From Pseudaquabacterium pictum (lineage in GTDB: Bacteria > Pseudomonadota > Gammaproteobacteria > Burkholderiales > Burkholderiaceae_C), in contig NZ_BJCL01000002.1 of the NCBI RefSeq assembly GCF_005403045.1, positions 434,001 through 498,000 on the forward strand: a DNA stretch of 64,000 nt. Direction: 5' to 3'. This document shows, piece by piece, positions 27,505 through 35,690 of this stretch. The first letter of the stretch is position 1; each line of letters opens with the position of its first letter. Below the pieces are notes generated by a model that searched no databases, was not told the DNA's origin, and worked only from the letters and a program-made list of their open reading frames with translations. The translations under genes and the position numbers were made by a program.

Positions 27505-27524
27505 TGTGAAATAGGTGATTCGCA
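27505..27524. promoter_or_regulatory. Inverted repeat upstream of chrB
   Basis: TGTGAA, eight bases, then TTCGCA: the arms pair at five of six positions. It lies in the A+T-rich end of the 199-base gap before chrB, 24 bases upstream of the preferred ATG and partly overlapping where a -35 box would lie. ChrB proteins autoregulate chr operons, so this is a candidate ChrB operator. The spacing is too wide for a Crp box. Confidence 0.35.
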
Positions 27525-27547
27525 AGCCGTAGGATATGCTACAGGCC

Positions 27548-28504
27548 ATGTGGGCCTTGCTGCTGACCACCCTGCCGACCCAGCCCAACGCCGTGCGTCT
27601 GCGGGTTTGGCGGGCGCTGAAGGCCGCCGGCTGCGCCAGTCTGCGGGACGGCGCCTACCTGCTGCCCGAGACCCATGCTGCCACGCTGGATGCGGTGGCC
27701 GCGGAGGTGTCGGCCCATGGCGGCAGCGCCCATGTGCTGCTGCTGGCGCCGCGCAACGACAGCCAGCGCGATGCCGTGCTGCGCCTGTTCGACCGCAGCG
27801 AGGCCTATGCCGCCTGGGGCGAGGCTGCGCTGTCCCTGCAGGCGCAACTGGCCACCGTGGCCGACGCCGGCGAGACGGCACTGCGCCGCAGCTGGCAGCA
27901 GCTGGCCGAAGCGCTGGCCAGCCTGCAGCGCACGGACCACTACCCCGGCACGGCGGCCGCCCAGGCGCAGCAGAGCCTGGCGAGGTTGCACCAGGCCATC
28001 GATGCCCGCTGCTCGCGGGGCGAGCCCGGCGCCGCCCAGGCGCAGGCCCTGCCCCGGCTCGACCGGGCCGACTTCCAGGCCCGGCGCTGGGCCACCCGGG
28101 CCCGGCCCTGGGCCGACCGGCTGGCCAGCGCCTGGCTGATCCGCCGCTTCATCGACCCCCAGGCACGCTGGATCTGGCTGCCCGACGATGGCCGGCCGCT
28201 GCGCACGCCGCGGGGCGCCGTCGGCTTCGACTACGACGGTGCACGCTTCAGCCATGTCGGGCCCTGGGTCACCTTCGAGGTGCTGGCCCGGCAGTTCGGC
28301 CTGGACGGCGACCCGGCCCTGCAGCGCCTGGCGCAGCTGGTGCATGGGCTGGACACCGGCGGCCTGCCGCTGCCCGAGACCGCCGGCCTGGCCGCGGTGC
28401 TGGGCGGACTGCGCCAGCTGCACACCGACGACGACGCCCTGGTGCTTGCCGCCGCCGCGGTGTTCGACGCGCTGCTGGCCGCACCGGCAAGCCGACCCGC
28501 CTGA
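27548..28504 (+). CDS. chrB: Chromate-sensing regulator / resistance protein ChrB
   Basis: A 318-residue protein of the ChrB family, the chromate-responsive regulator found upstream of chrA. The N-terminal domain opens WALLLTTLPTQPNAVRLRVWRALKAAGC and LRDGAYLLPE, as in known ChrB proteins. The C-terminal ChrB domain has ADRLASAWLIRRFIDPQARW, GFDYDGARFSHVG and TFEVLARQFGL. I prefer ATG 27548 over ATG 27536: it fits the family's usual N-terminus, and a -10-like TATGCT (27535-27540) overlaps the earlier ATG and ends seven bases before this one. It is eight bases ahead of chrA. Confidence 0.9.
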   Translation: MWALLLTTLPTQPNAVRLRVWRALKAAGCASLRDGAYLLPETHAATLDAVAAEVSAHGGSAHVLLLAPRNDSQRDAVLRLFDRSEAYAAWGEAALSLQAQLATVADAGETALRRSWQQLAEALASLQRTDHYPGTAAAQAQQSLARLHQAIDARCSRGEPGAAQAQALPRLDRADFQARRWATRARPWADRLASAWLIRRFIDPQARWIWLPDDGRPLRTPRGAVGFDYDGARFSHVGPWVTFEVLARQFGLDGDPALQRLAQLVHGLDTGGLPLPETAGLAAVLGGLRQLHTDDDALVLAAAAVFDALLAAPASRPA

Positions 28505-28512
28505 TCACCGCC

Positions 28513-29865
28513 ATGGCCACGCCCGACAGCCTCACCGACACTGCGCCCGCACCCGTCTCGCTGCCCGAGGCCCTGCGCTTCTGGTGCAAGCTGGGCTTCA
28601 TCAGCTTCGGCGGGCCGGCCGGGCAGATCGCCATCATGCATGCCGAACTGGTGGAGCGGCGCCGCTGGATCAGCGAGCAGCGCTTCCTGCATGCGCTGAA
28701 CTACTGCATGCTGCTGCCCGGCCCCGAGGCCCAGCAACTGGCCACCTACCTGGGCTGGCTGATGCACCGCAGCCTGGGCGGGGTGCTGGCGGGGGCGCTG
28801 TTCGTGCTGCCGTCACTCGCCATCCTGATCGGGCTGTCGTGGATCTACCTGCGCTTCGGCCAGCAGCCGCTGGTGGCCGGCATCTTCCTCGGGTTGAAGC
28901 CGGCGGTCACCGCGCTGGTGCTGCATGCGGCCTGGCGCATCGGCAGGCGGACGCTGAAGAACCGCTGGCTGCTGGCCATCGCCGTGGCGTCCTTCATCGC
29001 CATCTTCGCGCTGGACCTGCCCTTCCCTGCCATCGTGCTGGCCGCGGCCGCCGTGGGCGCGGCCGGCGCCCGCTGGGCGCCGCAAGTGTTCGCCGCGGGT
29101 GGCGGCGGCCATGCAGCGGCCTCCACCTCCCATGGCCCGGCGCTGATCGATGACCTCACGCCCACGCCGGCGCATGCCCGCTTCCGCCGTGGCGGCCTGC
29201 TGCGGGTGCTGGCCATCGGCCTGGGCCTGTGGGCCGGTGGCATGGCGCTGCTGGTGGCCACCCAGGGCTGGCAGGGCACGCTGGCCACCATGGCCTGGTT
29301 CTTCACCAAGGCGGCACTGCTGACGTTCGGCGGCGCCTATGCCGTGCTGCCCTATGTCTACCAGGGTGCGGTGGAACAGCACCAGTGGCTGACCGGCGCC
29401 CAGATGATCGACGGCCTGGCGCTGGGCGAGACCACGCCCGGCCCGCTGATCATGGTGGTGGCCTTCGTCGGCTTCGTCGGCGGCTGGGGGCAGCAGGTGC
29501 TGGGGCCGGATGCACCGTTCGCCGGCGCGGCGCTGGCGGCATGCGTGGTCACCTTCTTCACCTTCCTGCCGTCGTTCATCTTCATCCTGGCCGGCGGCCC
29601 GCTGGTGGAGGCCACCCACGGCAGGCTGGGCTTCACCGCGCCACTCACGGCCATCACCGCCGCGGTGGTGGGCGTGATCCTGCAGCTGGCGCTGTTCTTT
29701 GCCTGGCACACGCTGTGGCCGCAGGGCTGGTCGGGGCCGTTCGCCTGGCCGTCGGCCGGCATCGCGGTGGCGGCGGCGCTGGCGCTGTTCCGCTTCCAGG
29801 TGGGCGTGCTGCCGCTGCTGGGCAGCTGCGCCGCCGCCGGCCTGTTGCTGCAGTGGCTGGCCTGA
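28513..29865 (+). CDS. chrA: Chromate efflux transporter ChrA
   Basis: Inner-membrane chromate exporter of the CHR family, 450 residues, built from two homologous halves. The first half carries FISFGGPAGQIAIMH and LPGPEAQQLATYLGW. The second repeats these as LLTFGGAYAVLPYV and LGETTPGPLIMVVAFVGFVGG. Roughly ten hydrophobic helices are visible. A cytoplasmic, His- and Gly-containing linker at about 195-225 joins the halves. This is the long-chain form that gives resistance by expelling chromate. It sits between chrB and the rhodanese gene. Confidence 0.95.
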   Translation: MATPDSLTDTAPAPVSLPEALRFWCKLGFISFGGPAGQIAIMHAELVERRRWISEQRFLHALNYCMLLPGPEAQQLATYLGWLMHRSLGGVLAGALFVLPSLAILIGLSWIYLRFGQQPLVAGIFLGLKPAVTALVLHAAWRIGRRTLKNRWLLAIAVASFIAIFALDLPFPAIVLAAAAVGAAGARWAPQVFAAGGGGHAAASTSHGPALIDDLTPTPAHARFRRGGLLRVLAIGLGLWAGGMALLVATQGWQGTLATMAWFFTKAALLTFGGAYAVLPYVYQGAVEQHQWLTGAQMIDGLALGETTPGPLIMVVAFVGFVGGWGQQVLGPDAPFAGAALAACVVTFFTFLPSFIFILAGGPLVEATHGRLGFTAPLTAITAAVVGVILQLALFFAWHTLWPQGWSGPFAWPSAGIAVAAALALFRFQVGVLPLLGSCAAAGLLLQWLA

Positions 29866-29897
29866 CCCCGCATCCCCCATCCACCCACGGAGCGGCC

Positions 29898-30242
29898 ATG
29901 ACCGACAGCCTGGACCACGACACCGAGCCCTTCGGCATCCACCCCGCCGACGTGGGCGACCTGCCCTGCCTGGACGTGCGCCGCGCCGCAGTGCATGCGG
30001 AGGCCACGACCATGCTGCCCGGCGCGACGTGGCGCGACCCGGCCACCGTGGCCGATTGGGGCCCGGCGCTGGCCCGCGCCCATCCGCCCGGCCAGCCGCT
30101 GGTGGTGTACTGCGTGCACGGCCATGCGGTGAGCCGCGGCGCGGTGCTGGCGCTGCGCGCGGCCGGCGGCGATGCGCGCTTCCTGCGCGGCGGCATCACT
30201 GCCTGGGCCGCCGAGGGGCGGCCCGTGGTGGCCAAGCCCTAG
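29898..30242 (+). CDS. chrE: Rhodanese-domain protein, ChrE-like
   Basis: Small single-domain rhodanese of 114 residues. The predicted active-site loop is YCVHGHAVSRG with Cys72, giving a sulfurtransferase-type pocket, followed by ALRAAGGDARFLRGGITAWAAEG, which is standard for the fold. Rhodaneses called ChrE occur in chr operons of Cupriavidus and relatives, where a role in handling chromium-thiol species has been suggested. It follows chrA by 32 bases. Its TAG is shared in a CTAG palindrome with the stop of the convergent Crp/Fnr gene. Confidence 0.82.
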   Translation: MTDSLDHDTEPFGIHPADVGDLPCLDVRRAAVHAEATTMLPGATWRDPATVADWGPALARAHPPGQPLVVYCVHGHAVSRGAVLALRAAGGDARFLRGGITAWAAEGRPVVAKP

Positions 30243-31039
30243 GCTTGGGCCAGGCGCGCCAGTGCCTCGGGGTCGAGCACCCGCACGTTGTAGCCGGCCA
30301 CCTCGATCAGACCCTGGCGGCTGAAGCTGCGCATCAGGCGCGACAGCGTCTCGGGCGTGATCGCCAGCTGCGAGGCCACGTCGCGCTTGCGGTCGGCCAG
30401 CCGCACCATGGCCTGGCCGGTGCCGCCGGGCAGCGGCACGCAGCGCTGGTGCAGCCACTGCGCCAGACGGCCGGGGGCATCCTTGTGCATCAGCTCATGG
30501 GTGTTGACGGCGAGCGCCTGCACCTCACGCGCCAGGCCGTGGATCAGCCGCTGGGCCAACCCGGGATGGGTCGCGAGCCGGGTCTCCAGCGCGTCGCAGG
30601 GCAGCTCGACGATGCTGGCCGCGCCCATGGCCTGGGCGTCCATCGCATGCGGGCCGGACAGCCAGGCCGAGCTGAGATCGAGCCAGGCCGGGCCGCGCAC
30701 GATGCGCTCGGTGCGGAACACGCCGTCGGCGGTGCGCAGGCCCAGCGCCACCTCGCCGCTGCGCAGCGCCACCAGGTGGCTGGCCGCGCTTTGGCGGCTG
30801 AGGATGTGCTGGCCGGCAGCCACATGCCGCAGGCTGGCCAGCTGGGCCAGCGTCTGCAGTTCCTCGGCGGCCAGCGCCGGGGCGCCCAGCAGGTGGCCCC
30901 ACAGCACCGCCTCGGCCGAGCCACCAGCGGGCAGGCTCAGGCCCCGCAGGGGCTTGGGCGCATCGGGCGGGGCCGCCGTGCCGGGCCGGCGCTCGGTCAG
31001 GCCGGCGGGACCGGGTGCGGTGGCGTAGCTGTGTTCCAT
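30239..31039 (-). CDS. Crp/Fnr-family transcriptional regulator
   Basis: A 266-residue regulator with an N-terminal cyclic-nucleotide-binding-like sensor domain (about 65-165) and a C-terminal winged helix (about 215-262, DRKRDVASQLAITPETLSRLMRSFSRQGLI). The first 45 residues are a Pro/Ala-rich tail. Only two cysteines are present (in LPCDAL and QRCVPL), so it lacks the N-terminal cysteine cluster of O2-sensing FNR. The first glutamate/arginine pocket of true CRP is not obvious either, so the signal is unknown. It ends head-on with chrE. Its own upstream region (31040-31254) holds a strong inverted repeat. Confidence 0.85.
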   Translation of the reverse strand: MEHSYATAPGPAGLTERRPGTAAPPDAPKPLRGLSLPAGGSAEAVLWGHLLGAPALAAEELQTLAQLASLRHVAAGQHILSRQSAASHLVALRSGEVALGLRTADGVFRTERIVRGPAWLDLSSAWLSGPHAMDAQAMGAASIVELPCDALETRLATHPGLAQRLIHGLAREVQALAVNTHELMHKDAPGRLAQWLHQRCVPLPGGTGQAMVRLADRKRDVASQLAITPETLSRLMRSFSRQGLIEVAGYNVRVLDPEALARLAQA

Positions 31040-31186
31040 GCGGATCGGGCCTGTTGTGCTGGCGGTGCCGGCCACGGCGACCGCCGCTGCCTGACCATGG
31101 CGGCCATGCTCCCGCAGGCCGGCCCGCTGCGGATTGCGCTGGATCAACCGCCGCACGCACACCCGCCGCCGGCGCTGCCCCATGAC

Positions 31187-31216
31187 AACGGCCACCGCGT
31201 TGCCGGGGTGGCCGTT
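31187..31216 (-). terminator. 10-bp perfect inverted repeat downstream of porin
   Basis: AACGGCCACC, ten bases, then GGTGGCCGTT, an exact match over ten bases per arm. It lies 39 bases past the porin stop and about 150 bases before the Crp/Fnr ATG. Read leftward it is a stable hairpin followed by TTGTCAT, so a terminator for the porin message is the simplest reading. An operator for the regulator is the alternative. Confidence 0.5.
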
Positions 31217-31226
31217 GGAGGAGGCG

Positions 31227-31246
31227 GGCCGGGCAGGCGCCCGGCC
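31227..31246 (-). terminator. Hairpin immediately after porin stop
   Basis: GGCCGGGC, loop AGGC, GCCCGGCC: an 8-bp perfect stem with a 4-base loop, eight bases past the porin stop codon. There is no T-run. With the second repeat at 31187-31216 it forms a tandem pair of hairpins. Confidence 0.5.
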
Positions 31247-31254
31247 AGGCGGGA

Positions 31255-32247
31255 TCAGAACCGGTGGCGGATGCCCAGGCCGTAGCTCTTGCCGGCGCTC
31301 AGGCCGTCGAGCTTGTCGTGCATGTACACCGCGTACAGGTCGGTGCGCTTGGACATCAGGTAGTCATAGCCGAAGCTCAGGGTCTTGCGGTCGGCGCCGG
31401 CGTCGGGGCTGAGCTTGCCCCACTGCAGCAGGGCCTTGCCGTTGCCGATGGTCCAGTCGGCACCCAGGCCCAGCACCTTGGTGGTGTTGTCGATGGTCTT
31501 GTTGTCGCTGGTGCCGTACTGGGCGTAGAACTTGACCGGCGCCATGTTGAACGACGCGCCCAGCTGCCAGGCGGTGGTGTCGGGCGTGGTGCCACCTTTC
31601 TCGACCTTCTGCCAGGCAAAGCCGGCGCCCAACGGGCCGCCGAAGTACAGCGCGCTGAGGCCGAAGTTGCGGCCGCCATTGCCCTCGCCCAGCGCGGCGT
31701 GGGCCGTGAAGGTGAGGCCGCCGAACCTGGGGCTGGCGTACTTGACCGAATCGCTCCAGCCGGTGTCGCCCGACACCTGGAAGTTGTTGCCGCTGGTGAA
31801 GGTCTGGCGGATGGCCGGCGAGAAGCCGAAGGAATCGCCGAAGGCGTTGAAGATCAGCGTGTTGACGAACAGCGAGGTGGTGTTGCGGCCCAGGGTGACC
31901 GTGCCGGCGCCGCTGCTCAGGCCCACATAGGCGCTGCGCGCCCAGAAGGTGTCGGCACCAAAGCGGCCGGCTGCGGCCACGTCGGCACGCAGGAAGCTCT
32001 CGAGCGCAAACACCGCGCTCAGGCCGCCACCGAGGTCTTCCGAGCCCTTCACGCCCCAGAAGCTGGTGGTCATGTTGCCGCTGTCGACGCCCTTGTTCGC
32101 AGCGGCGCCGGGCGCCTGCGCCTGGCCGACGGACACGTCGATCAGGCCGTAGAGGGTGACGGCCGACTGGGCCTGGGCGGCCGTGGCGCCCAGGGCCACC
32201 AGGGCGGCCAGGGCGAGGGAACGGGCGGGCGATGGGAAGCGAAGCAT
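31255..32247 (-). CDS. Burkholderia-type general porin
   Basis: Outer-membrane trimeric porin (Gram-negative porin 4 family), 330 residues. The signal peptide ends at AQA (residue 26), and the mature protein opens QSAVTLYGLIDVSVG as is usual in this order. Later blocks GVKGSEDLGGGLSAVFALES, YVGLSSGAGTVTLGR and SFGYDYLMSKRTDLYAVYMHDK are typical strands and turns. The C-terminus GIRHRF ends in the phenylalanine used for outer-membrane assembly. The ATG at 32247 has a clear AGGAG ribosome site. It lies beside the sugar-acid genes and may admit those substrates (inference). Confidence 0.93.
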   Translation of the reverse strand: MLRFPSPARSLALAALVALGATAAQAQSAVTLYGLIDVSVGQAQAPGAAANKGVDSGNMTTSFWGVKGSEDLGGGLSAVFALESFLRADVAAAGRFGADTFWARSAYVGLSSGAGTVTLGRNTTSLFVNTLIFNAFGDSFGFSPAIRQTFTSGNNFQVSGDTGWSDSVKYASPRFGGLTFTAHAALGEGNGGRNFGLSALYFGGPLGAGFAWQKVEKGGTTPDTTAWQLGASFNMAPVKFYAQYGTSDNKTIDNTTKVLGLGADWTIGNGKALLQWGKLSPDAGADRKTLSFGYDYLMSKRTDLYAVYMHDKLDGLSAGKSYGLGIRHRF

Positions 32248-32398
32248 CGAAACTCCTGGTTGTGGATTTTTTGAACGATGCAGGCTAGCAAAGCGCATGC
32301 CGCAGGCTGCAACTGTCGGTTGCCAGTGTCAGTCGGACGCAACAGACCGCCGCTGCGCTGTTGCAGGGCGCCGCGCACCACGGCGGGGCCTGGCGGAT

Positions 32399-33223
32399 TC
32401 AGCGGCGCGGGTTGTCAGGGGCCGGCGGGTCGAGCGGGAATCGGGTGCAGCCCAGCCGGGTGCTGATGTCGCGGCTGGCGTCGCGCAGCATGGCCACCAC
32501 CTGCGGCGCCTTGCTGTCGTCGTAGCGGAAGGTGGGGAAGCTCACGCTCAGGCCGGCCACCGGCTGGTTCAGCCGATCGAAGATCGGGATGCCGATGCAG
32601 CGGATGTGCTCGTCGAACTCTTCCCGGTCCTCGCCAAAGCCCTGGGCCTTGACCCGCGCCAGCTCGTCCAGGAAGACCGCCGGGTCGACGATGGTCTTCT
32701 CGCGGAAGCGCTTGAACTCGGAGCCGGCCAGCACGCGGTCGCGGCGGGCCGGGTGCTCCCAGGCCATCAGCACCTTGCCGATGGCGGTGCAGTGCAGCGG
32801 CGCACGCCGGCCCACCCGCGAATACATGCCCAGCATGTGGCGCGAATCGACCTTGTGCACATAGATGATCTCGCTGTCGATCAGCGTGCCCAGGTGCACC
32901 GTCTCGCCGGTCTGGTCGGCCAGCATCTGCATGTGGTGCTTGCTCAGGTCGACCAGGTCGGGGTGCGGCAGTGCCTTGGTGCCGAGCTCGAAGGTCTTCA
33001 TCGCCAGGCCGTAGCGCTCGCTGTCGCTCTCCTGGCGCACATAGCCGAGCGTCTTCATCGTCTGCAGGAAGCGGTAGACCGTGGCCTTGGGCATGGCCAG
33101 GCGCACCGACAGGTCGGAGATGCCGGTCTCGTCCCGTTCGGACAGCGCCTGCAGGATGGCGAACACCTTCAGCACCGCCGCCACCGATTCGGGCTGGCGT
33201 GGGTCGTCGCTGCCGTCGCGCAT
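32399..33223 (-). CDS. kdgR: IclR-family regulator, KdgR-like
   Basis: A 274-residue IclR-type regulator closely patterned on KdgR, the repressor of 2-keto-3-deoxygluconate genes. The winged helix spans about residues 12-75 (VLKVFAILQALSE, MPKATVYRFLQTMKTLGYV). The effector domain shows GETVHLGTL, IYVHKVDS, YSRVGRRAPLHCTAIGKVLMAW, GFGEDREEFDEHIRCIGIPIFDR and AGLSVSFPTFR. The ATG at 33223 has no ribosome site; an AACAAT ends seven bases earlier, so the message may be leaderless. Its own upstream region has repeated TGTTTC half-sites (33224-33251), suggesting autoregulation. The nearby KDG kinase supports the assignment. Confidence 0.85.
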   Translation of the reverse strand: MRDGSDDPRQPESVAAVLKVFAILQALSERDETGISDLSVRLAMPKATVYRFLQTMKTLGYVRQESDSERYGLAMKTFELGTKALPHPDLVDLSKHHMQMLADQTGETVHLGTLIDSEIIYVHKVDSRHMLGMYSRVGRRAPLHCTAIGKVLMAWEHPARRDRVLAGSEFKRFREKTIVDPAVFLDELARVKAQGFGEDREEFDEHIRCIGIPIFDRLNQPVAGLSVSFPTFRYDDSKAPQVVAMLRDASRDISTRLGCTRFPLDPPAPDNPRR

Positions 33224-33251
33224 TGTTCTGATTGTTTCGGGATGGTGTTTC
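33224..33251. promoter_or_regulatory. TGTT(T)C repeats upstream of kdgR-like gene
   Basis: TGTTC (33224-33228), TGTTTC (33233-33238) and TGTTTC (33246-33251) are direct repeats just before the regulator's start. On the other strand they read GAAAC, the half-site of enterobacterial KdgR operators. They are not arranged as a clean dyad, so this is only a candidate autoregulatory site. Confidence 0.3.
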
Positions 33252-33386
33252 AGCTGGATTGTCCACCGTTCGGCAGAGGCCCTCAAGCCGAAGACGGCGG
33301 CCTCTGCAGCCGAGCCGCGCCCGCCATGCCACGCTGCTGTCAGCCGCTGCGTGCACCGCCGATCTGCTGCACGTCTGCAGCGCCGG

Positions 33387-34364
33387 TCAACCCTTGATGC
33401 CCAGCTGGGTGACCAGCGCCTTGAACAGCGCGTTGTCGCGCTGCATCTGGGCGCGGAAGGTCTCGGCGTCGGCATAGGCCTGGCCCATGCTGAGGCGGTC
33501 CAGCGTGTCGCGCACGGTGGCATCCTCGGCACAGCGGCGGGCGCACTCGGCCAGCACCGCCAGCACCTCGGCCGGCGTGCCCTTGGGCGCGGCCAGGCCG
33601 CGCCAGGTGCCGATGGACAGGTCGATGCCACGCTCCTTCAGCGTGGGCACGCTGTCGAAGCCCTTCAGCCGCTTGTCGGCCATCACCGCCAGCGTCTTCA
33701 GCTTGCCGCTGGCCACATGGGTGGCCACCTCGCCGGGGCTCACCGCCACCGCGTCCACATGGCCGCCCATCAGCGCCAGCACGGCCGGCGCGGCGCCGCC
33801 AAACGGAATCGGGTTGTAGCGCACGCCGGTCTTCTGCTCCAGCGCGGCATGGGCCAGGTGCCAGATCGAGCCGTTGCCGGAGTTGCCCATCTTGATCTCG
33901 CCAGGCTTGGCGCGGCTGGCGGCCAGGAAGTCCTCGATGGTGGCCCAGGGGGCGTCGGCACGCACCGTCACCGCCGCGGGGTCGGCATTGAGGCGGGCGA
34001 TCGGCGTGAAGTCCTCGTGGCTCAACTTGCTCAGGCCCAGGTGCGGCACGATGACGATCTCGGCGAACACCACCGCCAGCTTGTAGCCATCGGGCTTGGC
34101 ATTGATCATCTCGCCGTGGCCGATCATGCCGGACGCCCCCGGCCGGTTGACCACGGTGAACGGCTGCTGCGGCAGGTGCTTGCGCGCCGCCTCGGCAAAG
34201 GCGCGGGCCAGCACGTCGGTGCCGCCACCGGCGCCGGCGGGCACCAGCAGTTCGATCGGCCGGCTGGGGTAGCTGCCAGCCTGGGCCAGCACGCTGGCGG
34301 GCCATGCGGACAGGGCAGCGGCAGCGCCGAGCAGGGCCTGGCGGCGGTTGAGGTGGGTGGTCAT
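33387..34364 (-). CDS. Bug-family (TctC) periplasmic solute-binding protein
   Basis: A 325-residue Bug receptor, the binding component of tripartite tricarboxylate transporters or an orphan receptor. The N-terminus has an RRQALLG twin-arginine-like motif and a signal ending near ASVLA-Q (residue 27). Family blocks are YPSRPIELLVPAGAGGGTDVLARAF, VVNRPGASGMIGHGEM and KPDGYKLAVVFAE. No tctA/tctB genes are near. It lies 39 bases downstream of the KDG kinase on the same strand and is probably co-transcribed, which hints at a sugar acid or carboxylate ligand. Confidence 0.9.
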   Translation of the reverse strand: MTTHLNRRQALLGAAAALSAWPASVLAQAGSYPSRPIELLVPAGAGGGTDVLARAFAEAARKHLPQQPFTVVNRPGASGMIGHGEMINAKPDGYKLAVVFAEIVIVPHLGLSKLSHEDFTPIARLNADPAAVTVRADAPWATIEDFLAASRAKPGEIKMGNSGNGSIWHLAHAALEQKTGVRYNPIPFGGAAPAVLALMGGHVDAVAVSPGEVATHVASGKLKTLAVMADKRLKGFDSVPTLKERGIDLSIGTWRGLAAPKGTPAEVLAVLAECARRCAEDATVRDTLDRLSMGQAYADAETFRAQMQRDNALFKALVTQLGIKG

Positions 34365-34403
34365 CGGTGTCTCCTTCGTCGTGGTGGGGGATCGGGGGCG
34401 GTG

Positions 34404-35357
34404 TCAGCCCGGCGCGGGCAGCAGGTCGGCCATGGCAGCGGCCGGCAGCAGGGCGCCGCGGTGCTGCACCACGCGGGCAGCCAGGGTGTTGCCACAAGCG
34501 GCAGCGGCCACGACCGTGTTGCCACGCAGCCGCGCGGCCAGGTAGGCGCCGGCGAACGAGTCGCCCGCCGCGGTGGTGTCCACCACCTGCGCCACCGGCA
34601 CGGTGGGCACGGTCTGCACCAGGCGGTCGGGCCCGCGCACCAGGGTCGGCGCACTGCCGCGCTTGACCACCACCTCGGCGGTGGCCAGTTCCAGCGTGCG
34701 CTGCAGCTGGCGCCCGGCATCGGGCTCGCCCCACAGCGCCTGCTCGTCGTCCAGTGTCATCAGCGCCAGGCTGGCCACCGCCGTGGCCGCGGAAAAGGCG
34801 CTGCGGGCGGCCTGCAGATCGGGCCACAGCCGCGGACGGAAGTTGTTGTCGAAGGCCACCAGGCCGCCGCTGGCGCGCACCCGCGCGGCCAGCGCCAGCA
34901 GGCGCTGCCGGCCGGCGGCTGGCAGGATGGCCAGGCTGATGCCGCTGAAGTACAGCGCATCGATCTGGCCGGCCTGCTGCTCCAGCGGTGTGTCGCCGTC
35001 GGGCGTGTCGAAGTAGGCGCGCGCGGCGGCCTGGTCGCGCCAGTAGCTGAAGCGGCGCTCGCCGGCCGCATCCACCTCGATCAGGTACAGCCCCGGCAGC
35101 CGGCCGGGCAGGCGCCGCACCAGGCCGGTCAGCAGGCCCTCGGCTTGCCAGCGCTGCAGCAGGCCGTCGCTCAGCGGGTCGTCGCCCAGGGCCGTGGCGT
35201 AGTCGACCAGCAGGCCTTGGCCGGCGCCGCAACGGGCCAGGTAGACGGCCGTGTTCAACGTGTCGCCGCCGTAGGTCTGCTGCAGCGTGCCAAAGGCCTG
35301 GCCCTGCAGTTCCAGCATGCACTCGCCGAAGCACACCACCCGCAGCGGCCGGCTCAT
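34404..35357 (-). CDS. kdgK: 2-keto-3-deoxygluconate kinase (PfkB family)
   Basis: A 317-residue PfkB-family sugar kinase, predicted to phosphorylate 2-keto-3-deoxygluconate to KDPG for the Entner-Doudoroff aldolase. It opens with CFGECMLEL and has the first PfkB signature TYGGDTLNTAVYLARCG. The substrate-binding run YLIEVDAAGERRFSYWRDQAAAR is typical of KdgK, as is VAFDNNFRPRLW. The second signature DTTAAGDSF carries the catalytic Asp266. It is divergent from the TRAP genes across a regulatory gap with a candidate KdgR site. The KdgR-like regulator close by supports the assignment. Confidence 0.9.
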   Translation of the reverse strand: MSRPLRVVCFGECMLELQGQAFGTLQQTYGGDTLNTAVYLARCGAGQGLLVDYATALGDDPLSDGLLQRWQAEGLLTGLVRRLPGRLPGLYLIEVDAAGERRFSYWRDQAAARAYFDTPDGDTPLEQQAGQIDALYFSGISLAILPAAGRQRLLALAARVRASGGLVAFDNNFRPRLWPDLQAARSAFSAATAVASLALMTLDDEQALWGEPDAGRQLQRTLELATAEVVVKRGSAPTLVRGPDRLVQTVPTVPVAQVVDTTAAGDSFAGAYLAARLRGNTVVAAAACGNTLAARVVQHRGALLPAAAMADLLPAPG

Positions 35358-35690
35358 GGGGAGCCTCCGTGCTGCGCACTGCGGAATTCGCCCATCGGGC
35401 GGCCGGGCGGGCTCATGGAATCCCCTGCCTATTTGTGGAACGTCGTTTCGATATTCTATGAACCCCGTGCCGAAACGCCGATCCGGGCTGACCCTGCCAC
35501 CATGGCCCCACCCTTCCAGACCTGGCTGCCGACCGGTGCCGCCGGCATCGCCGTCGTGCGGTTCGACGACACCGCTCACCGCGCTGCGAGCCGGCTGCAG
35601 CCCGCCGGATCGCAGCGCGCGTTGCGGGGCGGCATCTTCATCGACACAGGTCCCCACGACCCTTCCTGAATCCACCCGCCGGAGACTCCG
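35358..35690. promoter_or_regulatory. kdgK / TRAP divergent intergenic region (333 bases)
   Basis: No convincing gene lies here. A 55-codon frame (35502-35669) lacks a ribosome site and recognisable motifs. The stretch 35425-35462 is distinctly A+T-rich (ATTTGTGG ... TTTCGATATTCTATG) and holds an imperfect 13-base dyad at 35437-35449, GGAACGTCGTTTC, close to IclR/KdgR-type operators. A GGAGACTCCG ribosome site just precedes the TRAP gene. Both divergent transcripts probably start within this region. Confidence 0.55.
35437..35449. promoter_or_regulatory. Candidate KdgR/IclR operator
   Basis: GGAACGTCGTTTC pairs with itself at all but one position on each side of the central T (GRAACG-N-CGTTYC). 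It shares the GAAAC/GTTTC half-sites of KdgR operators in enterobacteria. Position between kdgK and the TRAP operon, with a KdgR-like gene 2 kb away, makes it the best operator candidate in the island. Confidence 0.45.

Noticed and set aside
24052-27588. Very long leftward open frame (over 1,100 codons) opposite xdhB/xdhC
   Set aside because: It is antisense to well-recognised xanthine dehydrogenase genes, is rich in Gln/His/Arg/Gly as expected from a GC-rich shadow frame, and shows no domain.
30239-31039. Crp/Fnr gene as a true O2-sensing FNR
   Set aside because: The N-terminal cysteine cluster needed for a [4Fe-4S] sensor is missing; only two scattered cysteines are present.
35502-35669. 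Small 55-codon frame between kdgK and the TRAP operon
   Set aside because: No ribosome site, no signal or domain, and it lies where promoters are expected. Could be a tiny gene, but nothing supports it.
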